Positions 34,556 through 47,708 of a stretch of DNA of 64,000 nt are shown here, in pieces. The position numbers and the translations under genes are program-made. The notes under the pieces are model-generated. The model was not told where the DNA came from and did not search any database. It worked only from the letters and a program-made list of their open reading frames with translations. The stretch's first letter is position 1, and each line of letters opens with the position of its first letter. Source of the stretch: Stenogyne calaminthoides (Eukaryota; Streptophyta; Magnoliopsida; Lamiales; Lamiaceae); contig JBBCBC010000007.1 of NCBI GenBank assembly GCA_037126765.1, positions 27,971,667-28,035,666 of the forward strand, given 5' to 3'.

Positions 34556-37293
34556 TGGTGCCAAAGCCACAAACTTGATACGCTAAGTTAAAAAGGTCAT
34601 GTGTTTTTAAGTGTGTTGTTTGCAATGGAATATCCATTAACCCTTTCGATTAAACCTCCAATTTTTGATGGATCGAATTATGCATACTGGAAACCTAAGT
34701 TGCGGATGTATATCAAATCTATTGATGAAAGAGCAAAGCATATTATACTTACAGGATGGACTCCACCAAGAACAATAGCTGATAAAGATGGTGAAACTCA
34801 AGTAAAAAAGGAGGTTTAATGGTCGAATGATGAGTGTACTTATGCAAATTACAATTCTAAAGCCCTTAATGCTATATTTTTACTACTACTGATGTTTCTA
34901 TATTTAAAATGATATTTAATTGTGTTTCTTCTAAAGATGTGTGGGAAAGATTGCGGGAACATTGCTAAGGATCATAGAGTGTTCGAAAGACAAGACTTCG
35001 AATGTTGGGAACCAAGTTTGAAAACTTGAAAATGAAAGATGATGAAAGTAGTTCATCACATAATGAACGAATTAGTGAGATTGCTAATGAATCTCATTCA
35101 CTTGGTGATCATATATATCCAACACAAGGTTAGTTCATAAAATACTTAGAACTGTTCCTAAACGATTTGATGTTAAAATGTGTGTTATAAAAAGGCTAAA
35201 GATACTGTTGTTTTTAGTCAAAATGAATTGGTCAGCATTTTGAAAACTTATGAAATCAACACAAATCAGTTAGAGGATAATAAAAAGGACAAAGATAAAG
35301 ATAAGAAAGTACTTGTCTTTAGAGGTGAATCTTCTTCGAATGTTGAAAAACATGCTAATGTAACTGAAGTAGATTCTGATGAAGATGTTACTGATTTAAG
35401 TGATGATAACACTTCAAATGAAATTGCTTTTTTAACTAAACAGTTTAAAACTTTTCTTAAGAATAAACTGGACAGGTCAAAGAGTAATTTTCAATCAAAA
35501 GGTAATGGTCAACCTAGAGATCGAATTGGTCATACTTCTTAAACTTCTGATAAAAGGATTATTTCTAACTAACAAAGACAAATTAATAGAGATAACAAAT
35601 TTAGATATGATCCTGAGTTCAGAAATGCTGTTAAATGTGATGCATGTTCTGGAAAAGGACATTATACTAATGAATGTACAAATACTTCGCTTTGAAAGAA
35701 ACTAAATTTTAATGTAACTCTAAGTGATGATTCTGATAATGAAATTGATATGTTAAAAGTGAATTAAGTGTTATGTCTACTAGAATAATTTATGATGATG
35801 ACCTAGATGATTGTTATTTTGATGTTGAATCAAATGTTGATATAACATTTGTTACAACATTGAGTGAAACTCTTCCTGATGTCAATTGTTTCAATTGAAC
35901 TATTATGGAAACTGGTAAATCTCACCATGCTGAGTGCAACTCTGAAATATCATAAACTTAAAGCTGATTTGGAAACTCAAAATTAGATTATAGATTCTTT
36001 ATCTTTAGAAAATTTTGATTTAAGAGATTTCTTGACTAAAATTGAAGTTATACTAACTAGGAAAGATGTAAAAATTTCTTCTTTGGAAGATGAAATTAAA
36101 ATGTACTGCTTTAAGCTTTAAGAAGTTTTCTAACAACAACTGAATTGAATGATGATTTAATGATTGGAAGATCTAGTAATGCTGGTTTTGGTTATGATTA
36201 GACATCTGATGAATTTTTAACTTCAAATAAACATATTAATTTGGGTAAAGCTGGAACTTGTTTTTCAAAACCTGTTTCTACTAAATAAAAATATGTTGTT
36301 GAAAAGGTTGATGATTATATTTGTTAGTTCTGTTCTAAAGTGGGTCATATTCGTCCTTATTGCTCTAAGTTTAAAAGATATTTGAAATCTGGTACTAAGT
36401 TGTCTGATAAGATAAAACATCATAAACATCATTTTCACAGATTTGCAATGGTTAATAAATCTAACATGTCATGTAAAGTTGTCTATTTTTCTTTAAAGGC
36501 ATGTGTTCCAGGTTCATGGTATTTTGATAGTGGTTGTTCTACACATATGACTGGACAAATTGATTGCTTAACTAATTATACATCTTATGATGGTGGTCAT
36601 GTCACCTATGGTGGTGGTTCAAAAGGTAAAGTTATTGGAAAAGGGACACTTAATGTGCCTGGTTTTCAAAAATTGTCAAATTTATTGCATGTAAATAGTT
36701 TACTTGCTTGCTAATTTACATGTGAAATTTGATAAGAATTCATTCTATGTTTTAAACAAATGATGATTGTTTAATGACTAGAGATATGTCAGTGGACAAT
36801 TGTTATTTAATTGGTCCAAAAAAAACTTGCAAAAATGCTAAAACAAATGATATTGTTATATGGCATCAAAAACACAAAAACTTGGTCATGCTAATTACAG
36901 GAGTATTCAAACATTACATAGATTAGGTGCTGCTATTGGATGACCTGATCTTAATTCTGGAAATGGTAAAGTCTGTGGACCATGTCAGAAAGGTAAGCAA
37001 GTAAGAGCAACAAATCGAATGTTGTCAGCATGTACAACAACGCGTTGATGTGAATTCATTCATATGGATCTCATGGGTCCAATGGAGATATAAAATTTAG
37101 GTGGTAAGAGGTATTCTTATGTATTAGTTGATGATTACTCTAGATACACGGGTTGTATTCCTTAAGGAAAAATCTGAAACTTTCTCTAAATTTAAAATTC
37201 TTTACAGAAACATGAAAGTTAGCAAGATTAGATCAGATCATGGTAGAGAGTTTGAGAATAGTTCATTCACTGATTTCTGTGAAAATATAGGTA
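34556..37293 (+). pseudogene. Third Copia-B-like gag-pol remnant, cut in integrase
   Basis: Gag begins AMEYPLTLSIKPPIFDGSNYAYWKPK (34625). Zinc knuckle 1 is CDACSGKGHYTNEC (about 35638), zinc knuckle 2 CQFCSKVGHIRPYC (about 36330), and protease WYFDSGCSTHMTG (about 36520). The GAG-pre-integrase and early integrase follow with many stops, up to SKIRSDHGREFENS (about 37250). At 37294 a gypsy LTR cuts the integrase before its catalytic Glu. The rest of pol is absent on the far side. Stops and frameshifts in all domains make this the most decayed of the three Copia-B-like copies. Confidence 0.88.
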
Positions 37294-40200
37294 TGTAACG
37301 CCCAAAATCCAGAATAAAGCCCTTGTCTCTTTAACACTCTAGATTCGTGTTGTCACTTAGTAACCGAAGAACCGAACTAAAAAAATATTTTTAAAACTAA
37401 TACAACGAGTCAAAAGGTATGAGTTTTACGGTTAAAAGCATTAATGACAATTATAAGTTATGATAAAATAGTGTGGGTCTGTTCATTAAAACTAGATCAT
37501 TGATAAGTATTAGTCAATTTTAAGGATAACTTACAGGATAAACATCTAGAAACTTTTAAGAGAAAGTTAATTGCTCGGTATACAAATATATCGGCAAGTG
37601 TAACGACTGATAATATTTATTCAAAGAGTCATATCATACATTATTATGATTAACCCAGGGAAAACTCCTTGTCATCTATGTTGCTGCTCCGGCCCTCGAA
37701 CTCAGGGGGCGTGAGATACTTCTCACTTATGGACATCTTGTACGCTGCTATATAGATTGACAGTACGCCAAAATATAATTAATCTTAATATTTTATTATG
37801 AATTGTTCTTATGCACCTGCATAGTTAGTTTTGGTATTCGTGGTAGATTCATAGTACATTCTATAATATTCACAATTTTTAAAGAATATATATTTATTGT
37901 TTATTATATCATTATATTAAAATTCCTAATCAATTTAGATAGAGATTAATTTGTAGTCCATAAGTTTTTCCCCTGAATTTCTCTTTTCGGTTACATTTTC
38001 TAAATTTAATTTGAGTATTAATTTTTAGACGTTTCTTTCAGAACCAATCTTTCAATTATCACTAAATTAAGTTGGGTGTTTCTTACAAGAGTCAGGGTAT
38101 CGTACTGACTGACAATAGTCACCATTTGAAATTGCGTCATATGTCGTCGTACTATGTCGTACTGACTTATTATCTGTTGTACTAATATATATTTTTAAAT
38201 TTTTTTTAAACTGTATTTTATTATTTATTACTTTACCCTTTTATAAATAAAGTAAAAAAAAATTATTACAAATAATATTCTAAATCATTGTATATATGCA
38301 CGTATATTATAAGTCCAATAAATCAATTTCCCATTATATTGCAAATCTAATAAAACAATTTTAATTTGTTTCAAAAAAAAAAAAAGAAGGAAAAATCAAA
38401 GAAGACATGGTTGGAAGAAGAGAAAAATGAAAAGCAGTCTCAGTGGCAGCCACCGGAAAGGGACGCAACATCCTATTGGAGAAAAAATCAACTTCTCTTC
38501 ACTCAATCTTTGTTAAACAGGATACTCTTCCCATACATGTTGTTTTCCCCCTTCATTTTATGACCTAATTTTCCGGTTAAATTATGATTAGTTTGAAATT
38601 AGTACTGAGAGACCGATGTTGGCATGGGAGAATGGGGAAGAAGAAGATGACAATAGGTTGCATAAAAGAATAAATTTTTGAATTAAACCCTAGATAATAA
38701 ATGATTTTAATGATTTAAAATTAAGTTATTTTTTTAATTGTAATTTTTTTTTTGAAAACTTTTTAATTGTAAATTAAGGATAAACTTGTACATTTATAAT
38801 TATTAATCTTATTATAATAGTACAATAGTACGATACAATACAATAGTCAGTACGATGCAGAACGATGGTTAGTACGACGCTTAGTACAACAAGTAACAGA
38901 TTATTTATTTTAAGCCTTTAGATTTTGGATCTAATGGCTCAGATTAACTGACTATTGATAGTTAATACGACACCCTGACTGTTGTAAGAAACACCCAATT
39001 AAGTTGGGTTTTGATTTAATCTTTCAAGTTTGAAACATCCAAATTAATATGGTCAATGAGTGACTTTCAATGACTTTAATCCCATTTACTTTTCAGCCAA
39101 AATTTGCTCATCTTCCCTCTTTCTATACATATCTTTTAATTATTTATTTAACTTATTCTTTCATAAAATTATTATAATTTATATTATTTTGAGATAAGGA
39201 TTCAAAAGCATTATTTAATATTTAAATTCTATAGTCCTTATCTCATTCAAGCTCAAACCTCTTTTTATATATCTAAATAAATGAAATTTTAAATTCTAAT
39301 CCTTATTTATTTAAGCCCAATTAAAATTTAATTACACTTATATATCTCTTTTTAAGCCAAAGTCCATTCCCAATACATCTATTTATATGAGACTTACCCT
39401 AGATTACTTACATCCGCATATACACATTCTTAAACCCTATATTCAATCTCCTCAGCAAGAACTCACGGTATCTTATTCAATTTCTTCTTCAACAAGAACT
39501 CATGGTATCTCCTTCCATCTGTTTTCTTTAATTACTTTGTAAATATGTTGTTACTATCCATAAATAATCCTATTCCATTAAGCATGAGAATTAGGTGACG
39601 TGAGTGTTGGTGCTTAGATTTTGAAGAACATTATACATGAGATAATATTTTATTAACTCTTCTTAATAGTATCAATGTTTGGTGAATTATTTAAGAGATG
39701 ATAGTATATAGTGGCTGTTGGGATTGTAATTTGGATTTAATGAATTATTATCTAAGTTGTTATAAATTATGGAATTAATTAAATGAGATTGAGCAAAGAA
39801 ACAAGATTTATGTCATTATACATTAGGAGTCTATTAGCCAGGGGCCTTTATTGAGGTCCGGGACCGGCGGGTCTTCGGGTTTAATCCACCGTGCTTCCAA
39901 GTTCTATGGCAAAGTATCTATGTCAAAGTGGCAAAGTTTCTATGGCAAAGTTTATGTGACAAAGTAAATGTAATTTACTAAGTTGATTTACTTGATTATT
40001 TATTTTCAGCATTTAATATTGAATAACTTGGCCCAGCTGAGTGTGCTTGCATGATCACCCCTCATTTAACATTTTTCAGATTAAAGAGCTGATGGCGGAG
40101 AGAGGCGATGGATGATGCTATTTGAGGTCGTTATTTAAGATTGATAACAAGTTTAGTCCTTTATTAAGTTTTATGCGAAGAAGATTTTATTTAATAGTTA

Positions 40201-40485
40201 AGTTTTAGTACAATTGATATTTTAAATTAATTTCTATTTCAAGAAAATAATTAACGTTTATGCTTCAGCTGTTTGTCAAGTAAATTTATTATTTAATAAG
40301 TTCGTAGGTCTTCCACTTCTTATTTTATTATTATTGATGGTTTTCGCTGTTTAAATAAAGTATTTTTAAAATAATAGTCGTTGTTATTTACTGTTAGGGA
40401 TTTGAAATTCAAATTTAGTCGCGCTCAAGTTAGTTATTTTATCTACTCTTTAGGAAGTCAATTTTATGAAAATTGGGGCGTGACA
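37294..40485 (+). mobile_element. Ty3/gypsy 5' LTR (about 3.2 kb including a nested MITE)
   Basis: It starts TGTAACGCCCAAAATCC and ends TTGGGGCGTGACA, followed by GAG and then TGGTATCAGAGCAGG (40489), an initiator-Met primer site. TGTAACGCCC / GGGCGTGACA termini are typical of chromovirus LTRs of the Tekay/Del kind; the lineage call is from memory of such termini. Without the 923-bp MITE and its 9-bp duplication the LTR is about 2.26 kb. It lies inside the integrase of the third Copia-B-like copy. Confidence 0.82.
38074..38996. mobile_element. Non-autonomous Mutator-like element / MITE (923 bp)
   Basis: Long terminal inverted repeats begin GGGTGTTTCTTACAAGAGTC and, on the other strand, GGGTGTTTCTTACAACAGTC, continuing for about 45 bp. 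A perfect 9-bp duplication AATTAAGTT flanks it (38065-38073 and 38997-39005). Nine-base duplications and long TIRs fit Mutator-like elements. Subterminal zones are rich in GTACGA/TCGTAC motifs. No transposase is encoded. Confidence 0.9.
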
Positions 40486-40767
40486 GAGTGGTATCAGAGC
40501 AGGTCTACGTTCTTGTACAATTGTAAAAAAAAAAAAAAACTTTCTTTAAGGGGAGTTTATTTAAAGTGTATTGATTAACGAGGTAATATTTTTTTTAAAA
40601 AGGTAATGATCGTCCATCATCGCCTCCCGCATCAACTCTACAAGGTGCATACATTACATACTACATTCCATTTTTTTTTCAAAATTAGAGCATGCCATGA
40701 TCATGCAACGAAAATACTTAATTATTCAAAAGAAATTATTTCACCATGCATGCATACATAATTTATT
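40486..40767 (+). mobile_element. Start of the gypsy internal region
   Basis: Primer site TGGTATCAGAGC at 40489-40500, then a leader with an A15 run and T-rich tracts. It ends at the junction with Copia-B LTR sequence near 40768. No gag is visible. Confidence 0.6.
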
Positions 40768-40824
40768 ATCATGGGTGAAGTGGATGGAAGAGTTTCTAGA
40801 TCCCTCAAGGAGGCTCTAGTGACG
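40768..40824 (+). mobile_element. Copia-B 5' LTR, segment 1 of 3
   Basis: ATCATGGGTGAAGTGG...GTTTCTAGATCCCTCAAGG aligns with the complete Copia-B LTR (13356-14176, minus strand), which reads ATCATGGGTTAGTGG and GTTTCTAAATCCTTCAAGG. The first roughly 200 bp of the LTR are missing at the junction with gypsy sequence. Confidence 0.8.
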
Positions 40825-43526
40825 TGTTGGGATATTTTAGTTTTGATGAATTATGCAAAAACATTATCAACTTGTGTTATTTAAGTTAATCTACAGATAA
40901 CAAGTTGAGGGGGAACGAGAGAACAAGTTAAGGGGGAACTCATGAAATCAGACGAAGATGATCGAGATCAAATGAGGCTGTAGACGAGGCTGATCGAGAT
41001 CAGATGAGTAGGATGAATTCCGAGTTAATTGATGAGCTGAACAAGAAGAAATCAGAAATTAGAAGAATAAGAAATCAGAATACTTGATCTGCGTTTGTGC
41101 GGTAAACTCTTAGTGCAAAATCGACCGATCTGTGCGTGCGTAAACCCGACTGATGTCTGGCCCGACTTCTTTGTCTTTGAACTAAGCAGTCGATCTGTTG
41201 TCTTTGAACAGATCGATATCTTGAATCGATGAAGTGTCTTTGATCGCAAAGCCGATCAGAAAGCGATTTCAAAGACCAGAAATCTGCATATCAGATCAGG
41301 CGACCAGAATCAGAAGAGATGAACAATAATCTGGCGATCTGATCAGATCCGTTAGACACACAAAAATAGTTGGCCAATGAGAAGATAACAACACATATAT
41401 AGATGTGACATAAAGCTGCAAACAACAGTGCAAAAGGACAAAGAAAAGCTGGAAAATTATTAGTATGAATTTGAATATTACTCTCCAACGGTAATATTCA
41501 AATCCACAGTATAAATACATTGCACTATCTTCAAAAGAAGATAATGGAGGATGCTGCAAAGTGAAGATTAAAGCCAAATATTCAAGCATCTCCATTCAAG
41601 AACACAGAGCAATAAATATCCAATTTACCCAAGAGTGTTCTATACCATATCTAAGCAAAAATGCCATATCATAAGCTTAGAGAGATTTTCCCAACCTTAG
41701 CTTAAAGGCTAAAACAATGTAAGGGAAAATCTTACCTAGTTGGAAATAACACCAAACCCAAACCCTTTCTTGAGAGAGAATTAGTGGTTAAGTAAGGTAG
41801 TTAATTGGCAATCCAGTGAGGGAGATAAGTCCTGAGAGAGTAAGAATTCATTAAACATCTATAGGCGATCCCGTGAGGGAGATGAGTCCAGTTGAGTGAG
41901 AGCTCCATAAATATATGTTGGTTTAGTTGGTGCCCCATGAAAGGAAGAGTGGATGTAGGAGTTGGACTCCGAACCACTATAAAATCATGTGTTCTTTACT
42001 GCTTTATGTTCTTACTTGCCATATGCATTTGGTTATAAGCAAAACACATCTTTCAAAAAAAAAAAAAAGAATCATTATTCCCTCACCCCTGTTTTATATG
42101 CATTACATGGTTTTTCACGGGAACAACAATTGGTATCAGAGCGGGAGTTCAAAAGTTCACCGTTTTCAATGTGACCATCTGAACTGATCTTTTTGAAAAA
42201 CCCGTTTTTTTGTAAAAGTGCATATATTTTAATGTTTTAGCATCATTATCAAAAAGGGGGAAATTGTTGGGATATTTTAGTTTTGATGAATTATGCAAAA
42301 ATATTATCACCTTGTGTTATTTAAGTTAATCTATAGATAACAAGTTGAGGGGGAACGAGAGAACAAGTTAAGGGGGAACTCATGAAATCAGACGAAGATG
42401 ATCGAGATCAGATGAGGCTGCAGATGAGGCTGATCGAGATCAGATTAGTATGATGAATTCCGAGTTAACTGATGAGCTGAACAAGAAGAAATCAGAAATC
42501 AGAAGAAGAAGAAATCGGGAATACGACCATTGCAGGTAGAACCGACCGCTTTGGCGTAAACCGACTTGCCATGCGTAATGATCTGGCTGTCGCGTAAATT
42601 GACATGTTGTGCTTAACTAAATAGATCAGATCTGTTGTCTTTGAACAGATCGATATCTTCGAATCGATCAAGATGTCGATGCAGCTTATGTATAATGATT
42701 TTTAGCGGCACGAAAAATGCATATCGGATCAAAGACGTAATCGGAAGAGATGAGCGATGAATCTGGAAGTGATCAGATCTGTTAGACACACAAAAATAGC
42801 TGGCCAATGAGAAGATAACAACACATATATGAATGTGACATAAAGCAGCAAACAACAGTGCAAAAGGACAAAGAAAAGCTTGAAGATTATTAATATGAAT
42901 TTGAATATTACTTTCCAACGGTAATATTCAAATCCACACTATAAATACATTGCACTATCTTCAAAAGAAGATAATGGAGGATGCTGCAAAGTGAAGATTA
43001 AAGCCAAATATTCAAGCATCTCCATTCAAGAACACAGAGCAATAAATATCCAAATTTACCCAAGAGTGTTCTACACCATATCTAAGCAAAAATGTCATAT
43101 CAAAAGCTTAGAGAGATTTTTCCAACCTTAGTTTAAAGACTAGATCAATGTAAGGGAAAATCACACCTAGTTGGAAAAAACACCAAACCCAAACCCTTTT
43201 TTGAGAGAGAATTAGTGGTTAAGTAAGGTAGTTAATAGGCAATCCCGTGAGGGAGATAAGTCCCGAGAGAGTGAGAACTTATTAAACATCTATAGACGAT
43301 CTCGTGAGGGAGATAAGTCCCGTTGAGTGAGAGCTCCATAAATATCTGTTGGTTTAGTTGGTGCCCCATGAAGGGAAGAGTGGATGTAGGAGTTGGACTC
43401 CGAACCACTATAAAATCGTGTGTTCTTTACTGCTTTATGTTCTTACTTGCCATATGCATTAAAGTTATAAGCAAAACACACCGTTTAAAAAAAATATGTA
43501 TTACATGGTTTTTCACGGGACCAACA
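40825..43526 (+). mobile_element. LTR-only non-autonomous element (LTRs about 1.3 kb, 136-bp interior)
   Basis: LTR 1 is 40825-42128 and LTR 2 is 42265-43526; both start TGTTGGGATATTTTAG and end CGGGAMCAACA. Only 136 bp lie between them: a primer site TGGTATCAGAGCGGG at 42131, a short AT-rich stretch, and a polypurine tract AAAAAGGGGGAAAT ending at 42264. The element lies within the Copia-B 5' LTR. Flanking pentamers TGACG and TAAAG each differ by one base from a possible shared TGAAG. The interior ends resemble those of Copia-A (TCTGAACTGATCTT after the primer site, CATCA...AAAAAGGGG before LTR 2), so a Copia-A relative may supply its proteins. Confidence 0.88.
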
Positions 43527-43827
43527 TAAAGCTACACGAAGTCTATAAATAGAAGACCTTGATGTTCATATCAAGTGCCGCAAATTGTGTACTGTTTAGT
43601 CGAAGCAACAACCAAACATCAACTGTAGAGTGCTTAGTGCGTCCAGAGTGATAGGGTCGTTGTTGTGGAGTGTTTAGCCATAGATAGTAATTGTAGGGTT
43701 TACAATACCTCGAGTTGGTGCTGGATTTATTTTATGTGGAATGTTAGTCTCGGTGTTAAATAATTTCATACACATAGAATAGTCACCTTTGGTCGTGTAT
43801 ATATACACTTAGCCTTTCGATCATATG
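43527..43827 (+). mobile_element. Copia-B 5' LTR, segment 2 of 3
   Basis: Contains the CTATAAATAGAAGACC box (about 43547), GTGATAGGGTCGTTGT, and a GATCATATG end that aligns with the middle of the complete Copia-B LTR on the minus strand (13356-14176). It lies between the two nested insertions. Confidence 0.88.
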
Positions 43828-45944
43828 TGTTGGGAGATGAATTTAATAAAAGATATATGATTTTGATTAAGATCCCAAAACCCCTAAGTATGACATGTTC
43901 AGAATGATCTTGATAGTTGAGTCAGGATTCAGTTTTAGAGTATTCAGGATGTTATCTGCAAAATGTATAGTCAGCAGATATAGTTCAGGATAAGTTCTGA
44001 AGACTCTGAAGAACTCAGTATGTTTCTAAAGAAACTGAAGTTTCAGTATGAAACTGAAGTTTCTGAAGACTCAGTGAGAAACTGAGAATCTGAAGACTCA
44101 GTAAGAAACTGAGAATCTGAAGACTCTGTGAGAAACTGAGATACTGAAGACTCAGTATGAAACTGAGTAACTGAAGACTCAGCATGAAGCCTCAGTATAT
44201 CAGTCAGTATATCTATAAAGACTCAGAAGACTCAGAAGACTTTGAAGACGCTGAAGACTCAGAAGACCCTGAAGACCCAGAAGACTCTGAAGACATAAAA
44301 GACTGAAGACTGAAGATCAAGAATACTGAAGGCACAGTAATTACTGAAGATTCAGTAATGTACTGAATGCTCAGTATAAACCTGAATGTTCCGAGGCACT
44401 GAGAATATCTATCTGAAGGATGCAATACTGAGAAGATCGCGATTCCTTAGAAAATAGATATTTGCCAAGACATTCAAATGTAGACAAAAAGAACTAAGTC
44501 AGAACTGTTGTTAAGGTTATATCAAACTCAGAGTTTGTAACCAAAAGAGCCGTTGAAGGTGTCTACCTTTAACTGGAGACAAAAGTCAAAAAGAGGAAGA
44601 CAGCACTGTACCATACTGACACTGACAGTGACAGGTCGCTGAAAAAGATGTCAGAAGCACAAAAGTTCCAGACTGCAAAAAGTGAAGACCGGCTACATGA
44701 AAGGCTATTTCCTAAAACGTGTTAGGGAGTTTCAAACCCTAAATATAGTCGTTCCTCACACACCATAAGAGGAAACTCACGAAGCTATCTCTCCAACGGA
44801 TAGTTTTCAAGAGTGACCTTGGTGTATGCCTATAAATACTGGTGACCCTCTACATTGTAAGGTTACGGGAAATTTATACGCAACTCAAGAGCTCAAACTT
44901 ATTATCGCAAAGTTGAAGTACTCGAAAAACTTAGAATTTCCCAAGTGCTTTTATATTGAAGAGAGCTCACTAAACTAAGCCTAGCTTGATAAGATTTATC
45001 CGAAGCTTAGTCGAGATATCCTAACCCTTTGCATTGTACTTCATTCTAAAGGATATCTCATCCTAGTTGGAAACCAACCGAGAAACCCCAAACCCTTGAG
45101 AAGGTAGTTGGAGTGTGTTTGTTAGTGAGAAGAGTTGTAAAGAGTTTGTAAACTACGCGGAGTAGTCAGAAAACTCTAGAGGGGAAGTTAGTAAGCTACA
45201 GAGGTAGTCTGAAAGCTTGTTTGTGTTTGAGTAAGTAAACTACGGAGGTAGTCAGAAAGCTCAAGGTCGGGTTGAGTAATTAAACTACGTGGAGTAGTCA
45301 GAAAGCTCAGGACCGAGTTGAGTAAGTAAACTACGCGAGGTAGTTAGAAAGCTCAGAAGTGATTAGTGTATTTCTCTGAGGATCAGAGAGAGTGGACGTA
45401 GGAGCTTGAGTCTCTGAACCACTATAAACTGCTGTGTTGTTTATTGCTTTCTTTATCTGTGCTTAGCTGTTGCATTGACTTGAATTTGAAAGCATATTTT
45501 CACTGATATTCAGTTGGAATCAATCCACTGAAGTTGCATAATTGAATCACAGCCTAATCACAATTCCATAAAAGGAAGGTTTTCAGCAAAGCTTAAAACG
45601 AGTATAAACTAAAGGGCCAACCATTCCGCACGACTGAGTAGCTAGAACAGATAGTTACCAAACTGAACTTACTCTTCTGAGGGTTCAGTAAGTTAGTTAT
45701 CTGATCCAAGCAACTCAGGATCTCTGACACTCAGGACTCAGTTGGGATTATCTGAGGTATCTGAAAGCAGCCCAGGATCACTGTCTCAGTAGACTTTGAC
45801 TCAGAGCGATTTGTGCTTCTCAGAACCTAATCTTCAGGATTATCTGACCCAAGCTGACCTCAGTAAGAAAAAGTTTTAAAAACACTGAACACGTGTATTC
45901 CCCCCGCCATACACGTGTAAGACTCGTTTTCACCGGAACCAACA
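43828..45944 (+). repeat. Copia-A 5' LTR (2,117 bp)
   Basis: The left half is packed with CTGAAGACTCAG-type repeats (44000-44300). The right half carries a minisatellite of roughly 45-bp units with AAACTACG..GTAGTCAGAAAGCTC (45150-45360), then the GTGG...CCAC hairpin (45392-45422) and ACTATAAACTGC. A CTATAAATACTGG box is at about 44830. Confidence 0.95.
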
Positions 45945-45946
45945 AG

Positions 45947-45958
45947 TGGTATCAGAGC
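45947..45958 (+). promoter_or_regulatory. Copia-A primer binding site
   Basis: TGGTATCAGAGC, two nucleotides after the 5' LTR end, complementary to the 3' end of initiator-Met tRNA as usual for copia elements. Confidence 0.93.
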
Positions 45959-46073
45959 AGTGGTTCATCTTGACCACCTGCTTTGTTGACCAAAGTTTTA
46001 TTTGCTAAAAATACTTGTGGTCTATCTGAACTGATCTTATTTGCTGAATTTTTTTTCCTATATCTCAGACATC

Positions 46074-47708
46074 ATGCCTTCTACGAAGCTTACAATGTTC
46101 TCAGTTGAGAAATATGATTTGTGGAAATTAAGAATGCAGGCTCATCTGTATTCTAAGCATGAAAGAATGTGGAGAGTGGTTACTGAAGGACCATTCCAAT
46201 TCAATATTGTGAATCCCAGAGTTACAGAAGATGAGAGAAATGATTCCAGGACTGAATTGCCAAAGTCAGATGATCAACTTACTTCTGATCAGAGAAAGTT
46301 AGTCAATCTTGACTATATTGCCAAAGATACAATATATAGCACTATTGATGATGGTGTTATGAGGAAGATCTCTCATTGTGAGTATTCAAAGGAAATATGT
46401 GATACACTAGCTGAGATTGCTTAGGAAGAAAAGGAGTCTGAAGAAAGTTCCAGCTCCTCAGAAGAAATGTGCTCAGAAAGTGACAGTGATGACATCTGTC
46501 TCATAGCTGTAGGAGAGGTAAGTTCTTCTATCTCTGTTGTTGCTCCTACACTAGCACAAGAGTTGTCAAGTTCAACTGTAAACAATCAATTTGACCTGAT
46601 GGATTCTTTTGAGAATCTAATGAAGGACTATGCTGTTTTACAAGAACTGCTAAATGAAACTCAAGAGCAGAATAAGGAACTGAAGGCTGAAAATCCAAAA
46701 TGGAAAGACTCTAGCAAAATTGAGATCACTTCTCAATTAATGGGAGCTACTGATGAACTGGATGTTCTGAAAGTACAACTCTCAGAGAAAGAGAAGTTGA
46801 TAGTGACCCTAACTGAAAAGCTAGAGAAATCCACTGAAGAGATTCAGCTGATCAGAACTAAGTTCAATGACCTCTCTGAGAAGCATGAAACTCTACAGAA
46901 CTGTGAGGATAGTGCACAGAAGAAGTTAACTCTATTGAATAATGCATCTAATGTAATAGATGAAATTCAGAGTTACCAGAGATCTGTCACTATAAAATCT
47001 GGATTGGGATACATTCCAGGGGGAACCTCACAAGGTCATCTGAATGCTGCATCAAGTAGCAAGAAGACAATCTTTGTAAAACCAGTGGCACCTACACTTC
47101 AAACTGAAGAAATGCCCAAGGTTGTAGACAAGGGAAAAGGACCTATGGTCTCAGTAAAACTGAATGATCAGGTAGGAAAGCCCAAACCTCAGGTGAAGGC
47201 TAGAAAACCTGAGCACTCAGTTGGAAAGTTTTAGGCAAGTACTTCAAAGCCTCAGGCTAAGAATACAAACCTGAAAGGCTCCACACTAAACCATCAGAGG
47301 AATCCTCAGATGAGAAACACTCAGCATAGACATTCTCAACTGAAGAGACCAAGTCCTCAGTATACTGAAAGACCCAGATTTCAGTACAAACAACCTGAAC
47401 CCCACTTGCCTAAGGATAAAGGTTATCTGAACCTGAGTCAACAAAGATTTAGACCGGCTGCACAAAAGCCAAAGCAAATGAACAGAAGGCCTGAACCAAA
47501 GAAGAATTCAAAAGCCCATGTTCATGCTAAGGCTAGCACTCATACACAGGAAACTGCTAAGGCACCCAGAGTAGTAAATGTGTATGTAGATGTTTATGGA
47601 AGACAGATCAGCCACTCTAAAGTGATTAGAGTTGTCAGGCAGATTTGGATTCCAAAAGGTACAGCTAACCAGATAGGACCCTATACCAAATGGGTACCAC
47701 AGATCTAA
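46074..47708 (+). pseudogene. Copia-A gag, internally deleted
   Basis: One frame runs from the ATG at 46074 to TAA at 47706 with two in-frame TAGs (46422 and 47232). The N-terminus (MPSTKLTMFSVEKYDLWKLRMQAHL, WRVVTEGP) is the usual Gag start. Sequence then jumps to the part that normally follows the zinc knuckle: an acidic ESDSDDICLIA stretch, a long coiled coil (about 46600-46960; LQELLNETQEQNKEL, SEKEKLIVTLTEKLEKS), and a basic tail ending GPYTKWVPQI. The middle of the capsid domain and the CCHC knuckle appear deleted. Readthrough of the TAGs is not excluded, but CAG to TAG decay is simpler. Confidence 0.85.

Noticed and set aside
38366..38563. 65-codon Lys-rich frame
   Set aside because: It lies inside the non-coding Mutator-type element and starts in a poly-A run.
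40489..45958. tRNA-like matches TGGTATCAGAGC
   Set aside because: These are retroelement primer binding sites next to LTR ends. No tRNA gene (cloverleaf) was found.
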